Shown here: positions 17,326-25,959 of the stretch, in pieces
How the letters are laid out: every line of letters begins with the position of its first letter
Numbering within the stretch: the stretch's first letter is position 1
Source of the DNA: CAZLMW01 sp964560875
GTDB taxonomy: Bacteria > Myxococcota_A > UBA9042
Reading direction: 5' to 3'
DNA length: 50,813 nt
Assembly (NCBI GenBank): GCA_964560875.1
Contig: CAZLMW010000055.1
Coordinates: 1-50,813 of the forward strand
The notes under the pieces: model-generated
Database searches by the model: none
Told to the model about the DNA's origin: nothing
What the model saw: only the letters and a program-made list of their open reading frames with translations
Program-made: the position numbers and the translations under genes

Positions 17326-18333
17326 ATGAAACGGAATCTGCTCGCGGCGATGGTCGTAGCCGGTGCGTTCATCCAGGCTGGCTGCAACGGCTGCAACAAC
17401 GACAAGAAAACGCACGAAGCCGCCACCGCGCCGCCTGCCGCCGACAAGACAGCCGAAAAAGCCGCCGATCCTGTCGACAAGCCGCCGCCGAAAGCCGCCG
17501 CACAAGCCGAGCCGGCCGTCGTCGAGTACCGCGGGCCTCGGTCCGAGTCCGCCGATGGCTACAAGATCGCAACCGGGTTCGCCAACTCTGCAGACCAGCC
17601 GATCCGTCAGCTCGAAGCGATGGAGAAGACGAGCGTCTACATCACGGTCATGGACAAGGACAACAGCCCGGTCGGGCAGCTCGGGACGCTCGCTGGACAG
17701 CAAATGCACGCGTTCCTGGTCGCGACGGATATGCGGCAGGGCTACTACTCCGCGGCTGCGAAAGCCGTCGAGCCCGGTGCAGATGGCCGCAAGGTCGAGT
17801 TCAAGCCCCGCGAGGGCGGCGACCATGCCCTGATCGTGGCGTTTCGAACCGAAGACGGCGCGCCGCGAACCATCTCGTCGCCCGTCGTAATCCGCGGCGC
17901 CCTCCCGTCCGTCGCCGGCCCTGGAATCGCGTCGCTGCCGTCCCGTTCCCGCACCGTCGGTGGCGAGGTGCAGCTGATTGCGCAGCCGTCCCGCCCCAAG
18001 GTCGGCCAGACCGTCACGTTCGGCACGACCTGGCTCGACAACACCGGACAGCCGACCGGCAAGCCGCCCGCGCAGTTCCTCGTCGTCTACAACGCGACGC
18101 TTGGCGAAGGCGTGCTCATCGCCCCGCGCGACGGCCAGACGCTCACGTGGAAACCGACCGAGCCGGGCGTGTACCTCGTGTTGACGGCGCCCATCGACGA
18201 CAGCCGCGCGTTGACCTGGAAGATCCATGTCGACCCGGCCGAGCCGATACCGCCCGCATCGGAACAGCCGCCCGCATCGGACCAAGCGCCCGCGACCGAT
18301 GACCCGGTGCCCGCCAAGGAAGAAACGAAATGA
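17326..18333 (+). CDS. lipoprotein with Ig-like domains, coupled to tyrS
   Basis: The protein is 335 residues with a lipoprotein signal ending GAFIQAGC and a low-complexity Ala/Lys/Pro linker after it. Two beta-rich, Ig-like stretches follow: about 65-180, and 200-305 with QPSRPKVGQTVTFGTTW and TWKPTEPGVYLVLTAP. The Pro/Ala/Glu-rich C-terminal tail contains short repeats (PPASEQ, PPASDQ). A GGGAGG ribosome-binding site precedes the ATG. The stop overlaps the tyrS start (ATGA). No named family was recognised; a periplasmic binding or structural role is a guess. Confidence 0.8.
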   Translation: MKRNLLAAMVVAGAFIQAGCNGCNNDKKTHEAATAPPAADKTAEKAADPVDKPPPKAAAQAEPAVVEYRGPRSESADGYKIATGFANSADQPIRQLEAMEKTSVYITVMDKDNSPVGQLGTLAGQQMHAFLVATDMRQGYYSAAAKAVEPGADGRKVEFKPREGGDHALIVAFRTEDGAPRTISSPVVIRGALPSVAGPGIASLPSRSRTVGGEVQLIAQPSRPKVGQTVTFGTTWLDNTGQPTGKPPAQFLVVYNATLGEGVLIAPRDGQTLTWKPTEPGVYLVLTAPIDDSRALTWKIHVDPAEPIPPASEQPPASDQAPATDDPVPAKEETK

Positions 18334-19652
18334 CCGCAGCCTTGATCGATGAGCTACGGTGGCGCGGACTCGTCCACCAAATCACCGACGAAGCCATCGC
18401 CCGCAGCGCCCTGGACGACGGTGCAGCTGTCTACATCGGCTTCGATCCGACCGCCGACAGCCTGCATGTGGGCTCGTTGCTGCAATTGGTCTTGCTGATG
18501 CACGCCCAGCGGCACGGCAACCTGCCCATCGCCGTCCTTGGTGGCGGCACCGGCATGATCGGCGACCCAAGCGGCAAATCGAAGGAGCGCAACCTGCTCG
18601 GTGAGGCGGATCTGCAGCGTAACAGCGATGGATTGCGCCGCCAGTTCGAGCGTTTCCTCAACTTCGAGGGCGAGACCGCCGCGCGCATGATCAACAACCT
18701 CGACTGGCTCGGACCGCAGCCGCTCATCACGTTCCTGCGCGATGTAGGCAAGCACTTCTCGGTCAACGCGATGGTCCAGCGCGACTCGGTTCGCACCCGC
18801 ATCGAAGGCCGCGAGGCGGGCATCTCCTTCACCGAGTTCTCGTACATGCTGCTGCAGGCGTTCGATTTTCTCGTGTTGTGGCGGGATCACGGTTGCCGCG
18901 GCCAGATGGGCGGCTCGGACCAGTGGGGCAACATCGTCTCGGGCATCGACCTCATCCGGCGTGAGATCAGCCGCTCGACCGAAGCTGGAGACGACTCTGC
19001 CGCGGCCAAAGGCGGTGCATTCGGTATCACGTCGCCGCTCATCACCAAGCGCGATGGCAGCAAGTTCGGCAAGACCGAGGAAGGCAACGTCTGGCTCGAC
19101 GCCGAGAAGACGTCGCCGTTTCGGTTCTACCAATTCTGGATCAACGCCGACGACGCGGATGTGGGCGATTACCTGCGCTACTTCACGTTTCTCTCACGCA
19201 CCGCTATCGACGGCATCCTCGGCGAGCACGCGCAGTCGCCGCATCGACGTGTGGCACAGCGACGGTTGGCAAACGAAGTCACCGCCATGGTCCACGGCGA
19301 CGACGGGTTGGCGCTCGCTCAACGGGCGACAGAGGTCCTTTTTGGCGGCGATCTCGAGGGGCTCTCCGCGGCCATGCTCGAGGAGATCTTCGACAGCGTT
19401 CCGTCTTCGGTCCTGCCCGCCATGGACGACGGTGGCTGGCCGGTTCGATCCTTCCTCGTTGGCGACGGTCGTCCGTTTGCAAGCAACGGCGAAGCAAAGA
19501 AGGCGCTCAGGGCCGGCGCGGTGCGCGTCAACAACAAGCGCCTCGCACCCGATTTCGGGGCCCTCGTCACGCCCGATAGCCTGATCGACGGCCGGCTCGC
19601 CGTGGTTCGTCACGGACGCAAGCGAACCTTCCTGGTGCGCGCGGACAAATAG
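18330..19652 (+). CDS. tyrS: tyrosyl-tRNA synthetase
   Basis: The 440-residue class I synthetase charges tRNA-Tyr in the cytoplasm. The HIGH motif appears as HVGS at residues 46-49 after YIGFDPTADSL. The KMSKS equivalent is KFGKT at 245-249 in the TyrRS-typical phrase DGSKFGKTEEGNVWLD. GSDQWGNI, part of the tyrosine/ATP pocket, is present. The C-terminal 65 residues form an S4 RNA-binding domain (KKALRAGAVRVNN). It overlaps the upstream lipoprotein gene by 4 bp, an unusual partner for a tRNA synthetase. Confidence 0.97.
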   Translation: MTAALIDELRWRGLVHQITDEAIARSALDDGAAVYIGFDPTADSLHVGSLLQLVLLMHAQRHGNLPIAVLGGGTGMIGDPSGKSKERNLLGEADLQRNSDGLRRQFERFLNFEGETAARMINNLDWLGPQPLITFLRDVGKHFSVNAMVQRDSVRTRIEGREAGISFTEFSYMLLQAFDFLVLWRDHGCRGQMGGSDQWGNIVSGIDLIRREISRSTEAGDDSAAAKGGAFGITSPLITKRDGSKFGKTEEGNVWLDAEKTSPFRFYQFWINADDADVGDYLRYFTFLSRTAIDGILGEHAQSPHRRVAQRRLANEVTAMVHGDDGLALAQRATEVLFGGDLEGLSAAMLEEIFDSVPSSVLPAMDDGGWPVRSFLVGDGRPFASNGEAKKALRAGAVRVNNKRLAPDFGALVTPDSLIDGRLAVVRHGRKRTFLVRADK

Positions 19653-19752
19653 CCTGGGCCGCGGCCGCAGACGCCAATTGACGCGGTGCGGCAAATCTGC
19701 GATGCACGTTGGTCCGAAGCATAGGTCCACCGCCACGGCGTGCAGGGAGCCG

Positions 19753-20544
19753 ATGAGCAAGACGCAGGCCAAGTCAGTCGCCGCCGACACCACCGATCCC
19801 GGTCGATCGGGCGGCCAGCGTGCGGCCAAAAAAAACGCCGGCAGCTCGGGCGCGCGGCTCATCAAGCGGTACGCCAACCGCAAGATGTATGACACCGAGC
19901 GCTCCTGCTACATCACGCTCGAAGAAGTCGCTGATATGGTCCGCGCCGGCCAGGAAGTGCGCGTCATCGACAACAAGACCAAGCAGGATCTCACCGAGGT
20001 CACGCTGACCCAGGCGCTGCTCCATTCCGAGCGCAAGAAGCGCGGTAGTGTCTCGCTCGACAGCCTGCGTAGCCTGCTCTCCCAGGGCGGCGAACTGATC
20101 CAGTCGCGGGTCACAGAGCCCGTCGCCCGCGCCGCCAGCGAAGCGGAAAGAACCGTCGAAAAGTGGCGCTCGGAAGCGGAACGACAGGTCGGCCGCGTGC
20201 TGTCGAAGAAGGAAGCAGAAGACGCCGCCAAAGAAGCCGCAGAGTCCTCGCAGGAAGCGCCCGCCGTGGTCGCGGATGTCGTCCAGACCGAAGCGGAGAG
20301 CGAGGATCTCAGCGAGGAGAAGAAGGCGCGCCGACCGGTCTTCGTCGAACAAACCCAGCGCGCTTACGACGAGCTGCAGCATCGCATCGACGACCGCGTC
20401 AAACTGCTCGTGTCCGCTTTGACCACCAGTCCCGCCAACGACGAACACGTTCGGGCGCTTGGTGACCGCCTCGGCCAACTCGAAGCGACGGTCGAGGCAC
20501 TGCAAGCCCGCGTCGCCGAGCTCGAGGGAGCCGCGTCGAAGTGA
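19753..20544 (+). CDS. phaR: PhaR-type polyhydroxyalkanoate regulator-like protein
   Basis: The protein is 263 residues from ATG 19753, which has AGGGAG at 19744-19749; open frame further upstream lacks protein character. Residues 34-95 match the PHB/PHA accumulation regulator DNA-binding domain (LIKRYANRKMYDTERSCYITL, EVRVIDNKTKQDLTEVTLTQAL). Classical PhaR proteins repress phasin genes and bind polymer granules. Here the C-terminal two thirds is a long charged coiled coil resembling phasins. No synthase or phasin gene is nearby, so its true target is open. Related proteins in Myxococcota exist without PHA genes, from memory. Confidence 0.85.
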   Translation: MSKTQAKSVAADTTDPGRSGGQRAAKKNAGSSGARLIKRYANRKMYDTERSCYITLEEVADMVRAGQEVRVIDNKTKQDLTEVTLTQALLHSERKKRGSVSLDSLRSLLSQGGELIQSRVTEPVARAASEAERTVEKWRSEAERQVGRVLSKKEAEDAAKEAAESSQEAPAVVADVVQTEAESEDLSEEKKARRPVFVEQTQRAYDELQHRIDDRVKLLVSALTTSPANDEHVRALGDRLGQLEATVEALQARVAELEGAASK

Positions 20545-20630
20545 CGAATCGATTCCGCGTGCTGTGCGTCTGAGCAGACAGCGCCCGCGCAACCCCAACC
20601 CGACCTGACCGCCATCCGCAGGAGGAGTCC

Positions 20631-21246
20631 ATGAAGCATCAACGCACAATCTTGGCCAGCGCCGCCATCGCACTTATCGGCCTGTTCGCCCTACCCGCCA
20701 TGGCCCAAGACGCCGACGTACCGGGCGAGGCGATCTTCAAGACCAACCTCGAGTTCGTGAGATTTACCGTCAACGGCAAGCGCGACTGGGAAAACCACGA
20801 GTACAGCGCGCGTAACAAGACCCTTGTGATCATGGGGCTCGACCGCACCGAAGAGACCACGATCGAGTTGATCCCGCGCCAGGAGGGCTACCATCCGCAG
20901 ACCTTCGTGCTCACCGAAGCGGACTACAAGCGCGCCGTCGCTCGCCACAACGGCCGTCGCGTGAAGGTCTTCCGCGCCAAGAAGAAGGTGAAGTTCAGCA
21001 AGAACAAGCCCAAGCCCGCCCACAAAGCCAAGTCTGCCCACAAAGCCAAGTCGGCCCACAAAGCCAAGTCGGCCCACNNNNNNNNNNNNNNNNNNNNNNN
21101 NNNNNNNNNNNNNNNNNNNNNNNNNNNNNNNNNNNNNNNNNNNNNNNNNNNNNNNNNNNNNNNNNNNNNNNNNNNNNGCCCACAAAGCCAAGTCGGCCCA
21201 CCAAGCCAAGTCGGCCAAGCCCGTCAAACCGACCAAGCGCAAGTAG
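20631..21246 (+). CDS. secreted protein with Lys/Ala/Ser/His repeat tail, interrupted by an assembly gap
   Basis: ATG 20631 follows an AGGAGGAG ribosome-binding site. The N-terminus is a Sec signal peptide (IGLFALPAMAQDA). Residues about 28-105 form a small beta-rich domain (RNKTLVIMGLDRTEETTIEL). After KPKPAHK the protein becomes hexapeptide repeats KAKSAH. An assembly gap of 100 N breaks the repeat, and the real reading resumes in another frame (AHKAKSAHQAKSAKPVKPTKRK) to TAG 21244-21246. The apparent frameshift is produced by the placeholder gap length. The cationic, His-containing tail could bind nucleic acid, cell wall or metal; unknown. Confidence 0.75.
21018..21213 (+). repeat. 18-bp tandem repeat encoding KAKSAH
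   Basis: Units of 18 bp beginning GCCCACAAAGCCAAGTC occur at 21018, 21036, 21054 and 21072 (cut by the gap), and again at 21178 and 21196 after it, nearly identical. The unit is in-frame, so copy-number changes lengthen or shorten the protein tail. The repeat is the likely reason the assembly failed here. Confidence 0.9.
21078..21177. other. assembly gap (100 N)
   Basis: A run of 100 N, a common placeholder for a gap of unknown size, lies inside the 18-bp repeat array. Its true length should keep the flanking halves in one frame, so it differs from 100 by a non-multiple of three. Confidence 0.95.
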
Positions 21247-21310
21247 TTCGAGCATAGCGCCGCGCGACACCTGGCTCGACGTGGTGCTCCTCTCTCGCAG
21301 GGAAGTCTCC

Positions 21311-22390
21311 ATGTCCGATGCGTTTGAACGATTCGGTCTCGTGCTGCGGTTTGCAGGCGAACACCGGCTGACGGACGTTCTCTTCAAGGCAGGAGCGAGG
21401 CCCTTTTACGGGCGCACAGGCCAGCTGATTTCGCGGCCCCAGGACCCGACCTTCGAAGTCGAAGAGCTCACCAAGATCGCTGAGAAGCTGATGAGCGGCG
21501 AGCAGATGGCACGGTTCAACGCCGGCGCTGAGATCACGCTGTCGTATCCGCTCGTCGGTGCCGGTCGCTTTCGGGTCCATATCTTTCGGCAGCGCGCATC
21601 GGTCGGCCTGTCGGTTCGTGTTCATCCCGGCCGCGCCCGCGGTGTTCGCGATCTCGGTTTGCCCCAACACGTGACGGGATTCTGCGCGCGGTCGCACGGC
21701 GTCGTGATCGTCTCCAGCCCCGCGGGACATGGGCGCACGACAACCATCGGCGCGCTGCTCGACCTCCTCAACAGCGCCAGCCCATCACGGCGCATCGTGT
21801 CGATCGGCGCCGCCAACGACGTGGCTTTGTCGGACAAGACCGGCTGGACATGTCAGCGCGCGATCGGTGTCGACGCGTCGTCGTGGGTCTCAGCGGTGCG
21901 CGGCGCCATCGCCCAGGGCGCGGATGTGCTCGCCGTCGACGAAGTGCCCGATGCCGATACCCTCGATGCGGCCCTCGATGCGGCTGAACGCGGCACCCTC
22001 GTGTTTCTCGGTGTGGGGGCGCGCGACATGGCCGGTGCGATCCGTAAGTTGCTGGCGCGATTGCCGGCCGACCGCGAACCTGGCATCCGCCGTCGGTTGT
22101 CCGCCGTCTTCATCGGCGGCATCGAACAAACGCTCGCTATCGCCCCCGACGGGACCAAACTCGTGCCCGCATGCGGTATCCTCGTTGCCGAGTCGCAAAC
22201 CGTGCAGTGGATCCGCGATGGCCATGATCCGGCCGGCGTCTACGAAGTGATGCACACGCGCGGCGCGGGGATGCAGACGCGTGATCAGCACCTCGCCGAG
22301 CTCGTGGCAGCGGGCAAGATCAAGCCCGACGTCGCCATGATGCACGCCATTCGCCCGCAAGCGCTTACCGGTCGCCGAGCGTCACGCTAA
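21311..22390 (+). CDS. PilT-like type IV pilus ATPase homologue with degenerate catalytic motifs
   Basis: The protein is 359 residues from ATG 21311 (AGGGAAG just upstream). The fold follows PilT/PilU: an N-terminal PAS-like domain (LTDVLFKAGARPFYGRTGQL) and a RecA-like domain. The Walker A region reads SPAGHGRTT at 136-144, with Arg142 where Lys is expected. The Asp-box position has GAAND (166-170) instead of EDPIE. Walker B keeps its Glu (DVLAVDEV, 204-211). The His box is replaced by GVGARD (234-239). The tail DQHLAELVAAGKI is family-typical. Established knowledge says PilT retracts pili by ATP hydrolysis; this copy is probably weak or inactive and perhaps regulatory. Confidence 0.85.
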   Translation: MSDAFERFGLVLRFAGEHRLTDVLFKAGARPFYGRTGQLISRPQDPTFEVEELTKIAEKLMSGEQMARFNAGAEITLSYPLVGAGRFRVHIFRQRASVGLSVRVHPGRARGVRDLGLPQHVTGFCARSHGVVIVSSPAGHGRTTTIGALLDLLNSASPSRRIVSIGAANDVALSDKTGWTCQRAIGVDASSWVSAVRGAIAQGADVLAVDEVPDADTLDAALDAAERGTLVFLGVGARDMAGAIRKLLARLPADREPGIRRRLSAVFIGGIEQTLAIAPDGTKLVPACGILVAESQTVQWIRDGHDPAGVYEVMHTRGAGMQTRDQHLAELVAAGKIKPDVAMMHAIRPQALTGRRASR

Positions 22391-22546
22391 CTGGCCCCGC
22401 CGGGATTATTCGGTCCTCGCCGCGTGTTCTTCCCCTGAAATGGCCGCGTGACGCCTCAATGGCCGCTTGACCCGGTCTGGCGGCCACCTAAACTGCGCGG
22501 TACCGGCCCAGCGGCCGACAGCAAGCCTCCAAGCGGATACGCAGCC

Positions 22547-23359
22547 ATGATCGAAAACAACCCCAACAACCCGTTCGGCGGCGATAAGGGCCCCTCGCCC
22601 GAGCATTTCGCGGCGCAGAAACAGGCCATCTCGTGGGGCAAACCCCAAGAACACGCCGGACCTGCATGGGCCGACAACGCGGGACTTGGCGACCACGAAC
22701 AGCGCCTCAAGCTGTCGCGCGTTTTCATGAACTGGGTCAACGGCTGGATGGCCGCGGGCTTGGCTGTTTCAGGTATTGCTGCGTTCCTGACGCTGAGCAG
22801 CCCGGCGCTGCTGGAAACGGTCGCCCAGTACTACTGGTTCTTCTTCATCGCTGAGCTGGGCATGGTCTTCGGCCTGTCCGCGATGCTGCCCAAGATGTCG
22901 GCACGCACGGCCGCGGCGATGTTCATCGCGTACGCCGCGCTCAACGGCCTGACCCTGTCGCTGCTGGCGCTCATCTACACCGCGACGTCGATCACCAAGG
23001 TCTTCTTTATAACCGCGGGAACCTATGGGGCCATGGCGGCGATCGGCATCACGACAAAGCGCGACCTGACGTCGATGGGATCGTTTCTGATGATGGGCGT
23101 TATCGCCATCTTCCTGGCGATCATCGTCAACATCTTCATCGGCTCGACGGCCCTCGATATGGCCATCAGCGTGATCGGCGTGCTGGTTTTCGCCGGGTTG
23201 ACGGCCTACGACATCCAGAAGTTCAAGCGCGCCGGTTATCTCGGCTTCGCCAACAAGGAGCAGGCCGGGCGGACCGCCATCATGGGCGCGCTCAACCTCT
23301 ACCTGGACTTCATCAACATGTTCATCTTCCTGCTGCGCCTCTTCGGCGACCGCAGGTAG
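22547..23359 (+). CDS. Bax inhibitor-1 / YccA family membrane protein
   Basis: The protein is 270 residues from ATG 22547; upstream in-frame codons exist but give an unconvincing extension. A hydrophilic N-terminus of about 55 residues precedes seven hydrophobic helices starting at WVNGWMAAGLAVSGI. Family landmarks are AALNGLTLSLL, GITTKRDLTSMGSFLMMG and AGLTAYDIQKFK near the C-terminus. Members are inner-membrane channels or leak proteins, also linked to FtsH regulation in E. coli. It converges on typA, with only 18 bp between the stops. Confidence 0.93.
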   Translation: MIENNPNNPFGGDKGPSPEHFAAQKQAISWGKPQEHAGPAWADNAGLGDHEQRLKLSRVFMNWVNGWMAAGLAVSGIAAFLTLSSPALLETVAQYYWFFFIAELGMVFGLSAMLPKMSARTAAAMFIAYAALNGLTLSLLALIYTATSITKVFFITAGTYGAMAAIGITTKRDLTSMGSFLMMGVIAIFLAIIVNIFIGSTALDMAISVIGVLVFAGLTAYDIQKFKRAGYLGFANKEQAGRTAIMGALNLYLDFINMFIFLLRLFGDRR

Positions 23360-23377
23360 TTGCGAGCACGGCCAGGT

Positions 23378-25198
23378 TCACGCGCCTTTCTTCTTCTCGT
23401 GCCGGCGCCGGTCGCTGTGGTCGAGATAGCGCTTACGCAGGCGAATCGACTCCGGTGTCACTTCGGCGAGCTCGTCGTTGTCGATGAACTCGAGCGCGTC
23501 TTCGAGCGTCATACGCTTGGCGGGTGTCAGGATCAGCTTGTCGTCTGAGCCAGAGGCGCGAACATTGCTCAGCTTCTTGCCCTTGCCGGGATTGACTGTC
23601 AGGTCACCGGCGCGCGCCGCGATACCGCAAATCATGCCGCCGTAGACGTCCTCGCCCGGGCCGATCATCAGCGTTCCTCGTTGCTGCAGGTTGAAGAGCG
23701 CGTAGGCCCGTGCGTTTGCCTGCTCCAGGGCGATCATCACGCCATTGTCGCGCCGTTTGATCGCGCCGCGATGCGGACCGTATTCGGCGAAAACGCTGTA
23801 CAGGACACCGGTTCCGCGGGTGTCGGTGAGAAAGATGGAGCGGTATCCGATGAGGCCCCGTGCCGGCACCAGGAAGTCCATGCGGGTCGTTCCGTCTTCG
23901 CCGGCGCGCATGTCTTTGAGCTCGCCGCCGCGGATCGACAGCTTCTCGATGACGACGCCCGAGAATTCGGACGCGCATTCCACGACCACCCGCTCGTACG
24001 GCTCGAGTTTGTTGCCGGCCGCGTCCTGCTTGACGATGACCTCGGGCGGCGACAGTTGCATCTCGTAGCCTTCGCGCCGCATCGTCTCGATGAGGATCGA
24101 CAAGCTGAGCACACCGCGGCCAGCGACGCGCATCACCTCGGGGCGCGCTGTGTCTTCGACGTGCAGCGAGACGTTGTGTTCGAGTTCGCGCGCGAGACGT
24201 TCGCGGATGTGGCGGGACGTCACGAATTTGCCCTCGCGACCGGCCCACGGGGAGTCGTTGACCGACATCTCCATCGCCAGGGTCGGCGGATCGATCGGGA
24301 TAGCGGGCAGCGGGTCGATGAGCTCCGGGGCGCAGAGCGTTTCACCGACAGTTACGTCGCCGACGCCGGCAAGCGCGACGATATCGCCTGCCACTGCGGT
24401 CTGGATGTCGACGCGCTGCATGCCGATGAAACCCATGAGCTTGCTCACACGAAACGGCTGGTTTTCTCCGTCCATCGGCACGTGAACGATGCGGTCTCCC
24501 TGCGAAATGCGGCCGCGGTAGATGCGCCCGATGCAGATACGTCCCATGAAGTCGTCGCGGTCGAGCGTGGCGACCTGCAGCTGCAGCGGTCCGTCCATGG
24601 GCAGCTCGCAGGGCGGGACATGCTCCAAGACAAGGTCCATGAGCGGGGCGAGGGTGTCGCTTTCCCCGTCGGGCTCCTCCATCGCGTAACCGTCGCGGCC
24701 GCTCGCGTAGAGAACGGGGAATTCGAGCTGGTCTTCGTCGGCGCCCAGCGTCACAAAAAGGTCGAACACGTCGTTGAGCACGCGGTCCGGGTCGCCATCG
24801 GGGCGGTCGATCTTGTTGATCACGACGATGGGGCGGTGGCCAAGGGCGAGCGACTTGCGCAGGACGAAACGCGTTTGCGGCATCGGGCCTTCCGCCGCGT
24901 CCACCAACAGCACGACGCAGTCCACCATGCGCAGGATGCGCTCCACCTCGGCGCCGAAGTCGGCGTGGCCCGGTGTATCGACGATGTTGATCGGCTGGTC
25001 GCGCCACCGGACGGCCGTGTTCTTGCTGAGGATGGTGATGCCGCGCTCGCGTTCGAGGGCGTTGCTGTCCATCACGCGCTCGTGGGCCAGGCCGCCGCGT
25101 CCGAGCGCGTCGCATTGCTCGAGGATCTTGTCGATCAGCGTCGTCTTGCCGTGGTCGACGTGGGCGATGATGCCGATATTGCGAACACGTTCGGTCAT
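23378..25198 (-). CDS. typA: ribosome-associated GTPase TypA/BipA
   Basis: The protein is 606 residues from ATG 25198, giving the family start RVRNIGIIAHVDHGKTTL (G1 motif at 12-19). Other landmarks are the RGITI switch I, DTPGHADFG (G3), NKIDRPDGDP (G4), and a C-terminal domain with VPARGLIGYRS and LRKRYLDHSDRRR. TypA is an EF-G-like translational GTPase that acts on the ribosome in assembly and stress adaptation. The open frame extends 38 codons upstream, but that part is not conserved-looking. Confidence 0.97.
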   Translation of the reverse strand: MTERVRNIGIIAHVDHGKTTLIDKILEQCDALGRGGLAHERVMDSNALERERGITILSKNTAVRWRDQPINIVDTPGHADFGAEVERILRMVDCVVLLVDAAEGPMPQTRFVLRKSLALGHRPIVVINKIDRPDGDPDRVLNDVFDLFVTLGADEDQLEFPVLYASGRDGYAMEEPDGESDTLAPLMDLVLEHVPPCELPMDGPLQLQVATLDRDDFMGRICIGRIYRGRISQGDRIVHVPMDGENQPFRVSKLMGFIGMQRVDIQTAVAGDIVALAGVGDVTVGETLCAPELIDPLPAIPIDPPTLAMEMSVNDSPWAGREGKFVTSRHIRERLARELEHNVSLHVEDTARPEVMRVAGRGVLSLSILIETMRREGYEMQLSPPEVIVKQDAAGNKLEPYERVVVECASEFSGVVIEKLSIRGGELKDMRAGEDGTTRMDFLVPARGLIGYRSIFLTDTRGTGVLYSVFAEYGPHRGAIKRRDNGVMIALEQANARAYALFNLQQRGTLMIGPGEDVYGGMICGIAARAGDLTVNPGKGKKLSNVRASGSDDKLILTPAKRMTLEDALEFIDNDELAEVTPESIRLRKRYLDHSDRRRHEKKKGA

Positions 25199-25368
25199 GA
25201 CCGACTCCATGCGCTGGGCGTTGACGCTGGAGATGCGCCGACGGGCCGAAGATTTCCGAAAGGGGGCCTCACGCACCGAGGACCGGCGCCCGGTTTGCCG
25301 AGGCGGGCTCATAGCCGCCTAACGCCGCAGATACAAGGACCGATTGGGTGAATTCGTCTGCGCGGGCG

Positions 25369-25788
25369 TCACTCGTCCCAGATGCAGTTGCACTGACGCG
25401 GCACCTTGCTGCGGTGACGACGGCACTGTTCGCGGCTGAAGCGGCACGTCGCGACGAGCGCCACAGCTTCGGAGAACTTCTTGCTGTATTGGCAGAGTTC
25501 GTTGCTCAGGTTGCAGCTTTCACCGGCGCGGTTGCACATCTCAAAGCAGAAATCCAAGGCGCTGTCCTTGGAAGCGATCGACTGGATCTGCACGCCCATG
25601 GCCCGCTGGCGGTCCTGCGCTTTGAGCACCGACATCCGCGATTGTTCGTCGAGCTCGGGGTAAACTTGGCCTTTTTCGGGGCCGCCGCAGCTCGTGGCGG
25701 TCAATAGTAATGCGACCGTGATGAGGGCCACCACGGCTCCCTGCAGCGTGCTGAACGCGCGAATCCTGGCTGGTGCCCAGACGGTCAT
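25369..25788 (-). CDS. small Cys-rich lipoprotein
   Basis: The protein is 139 residues. ATG 25788 is preferred because AGGAG lies 7 bases upstream on the minus strand; an earlier in-frame ATG at 25806 lacks this. The lipoprotein signal ends LLTATSC followed by GGPEKG. The mature part has Cys at regular spacing (FCFEMC, ESCNLSNELCQ, TCRFSREQC, RQCNC), eight in about 60 residues, probably forming disulfides in the periplasm. No known family was recognised. It diverges from the acyl-CoA ligase gene. Confidence 0.8.
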   Translation of the reverse strand: MTVWAPARIRAFSTLQGAVVALITVALLLTATSCGGPEKGQVYPELDEQSRMSVLKAQDRQRAMGVQIQSIASKDSALDFCFEMCNRAGESCNLSNELCQYSKKFSEAVALVATCRFSREQCRRHRSKVPRQCNCIWDE

Positions 25789-25883
25789 GGAATGCTCCTG
25801 CGACAACGCCGCTGCTACGGCGCGCCGATGATAGTGGCGTCATATCCTGGCGGCAACTTACCCCGATGCCCGCTTGATAGCCT

Positions 25884-25907
25884 GCTGTCAACTGCGGTGT
25901 GGACAGC
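25884..25907. promoter_or_regulatory. inverted repeat in the divergent intergenic region
   Basis: GCTGTC (25884-25889) and its complement GACAGC (25902-25907) are separated by 12 bp, in the 171-bp region between two divergent genes. It could be an operator or chance. No regulator is identified. Confidence 0.25.
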
Positions 25908-25959
25908 CTGATCGCGCTTGGTCACCATCGAGCGACCGTCCCTTTGCAACGGATGCCTC

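Noticed and set aside
21018..21213. Possible CRISPR-like array
   Set aside because: The 18-bp units are contiguous with no spacers and code in frame for KAKSAH; it is a protein repeat.
21078..21257. Frameshift in the secreted repeat protein
   Set aside because: It arises only from the arbitrary 100-N gap length. Both flanks read correctly in their own frame.
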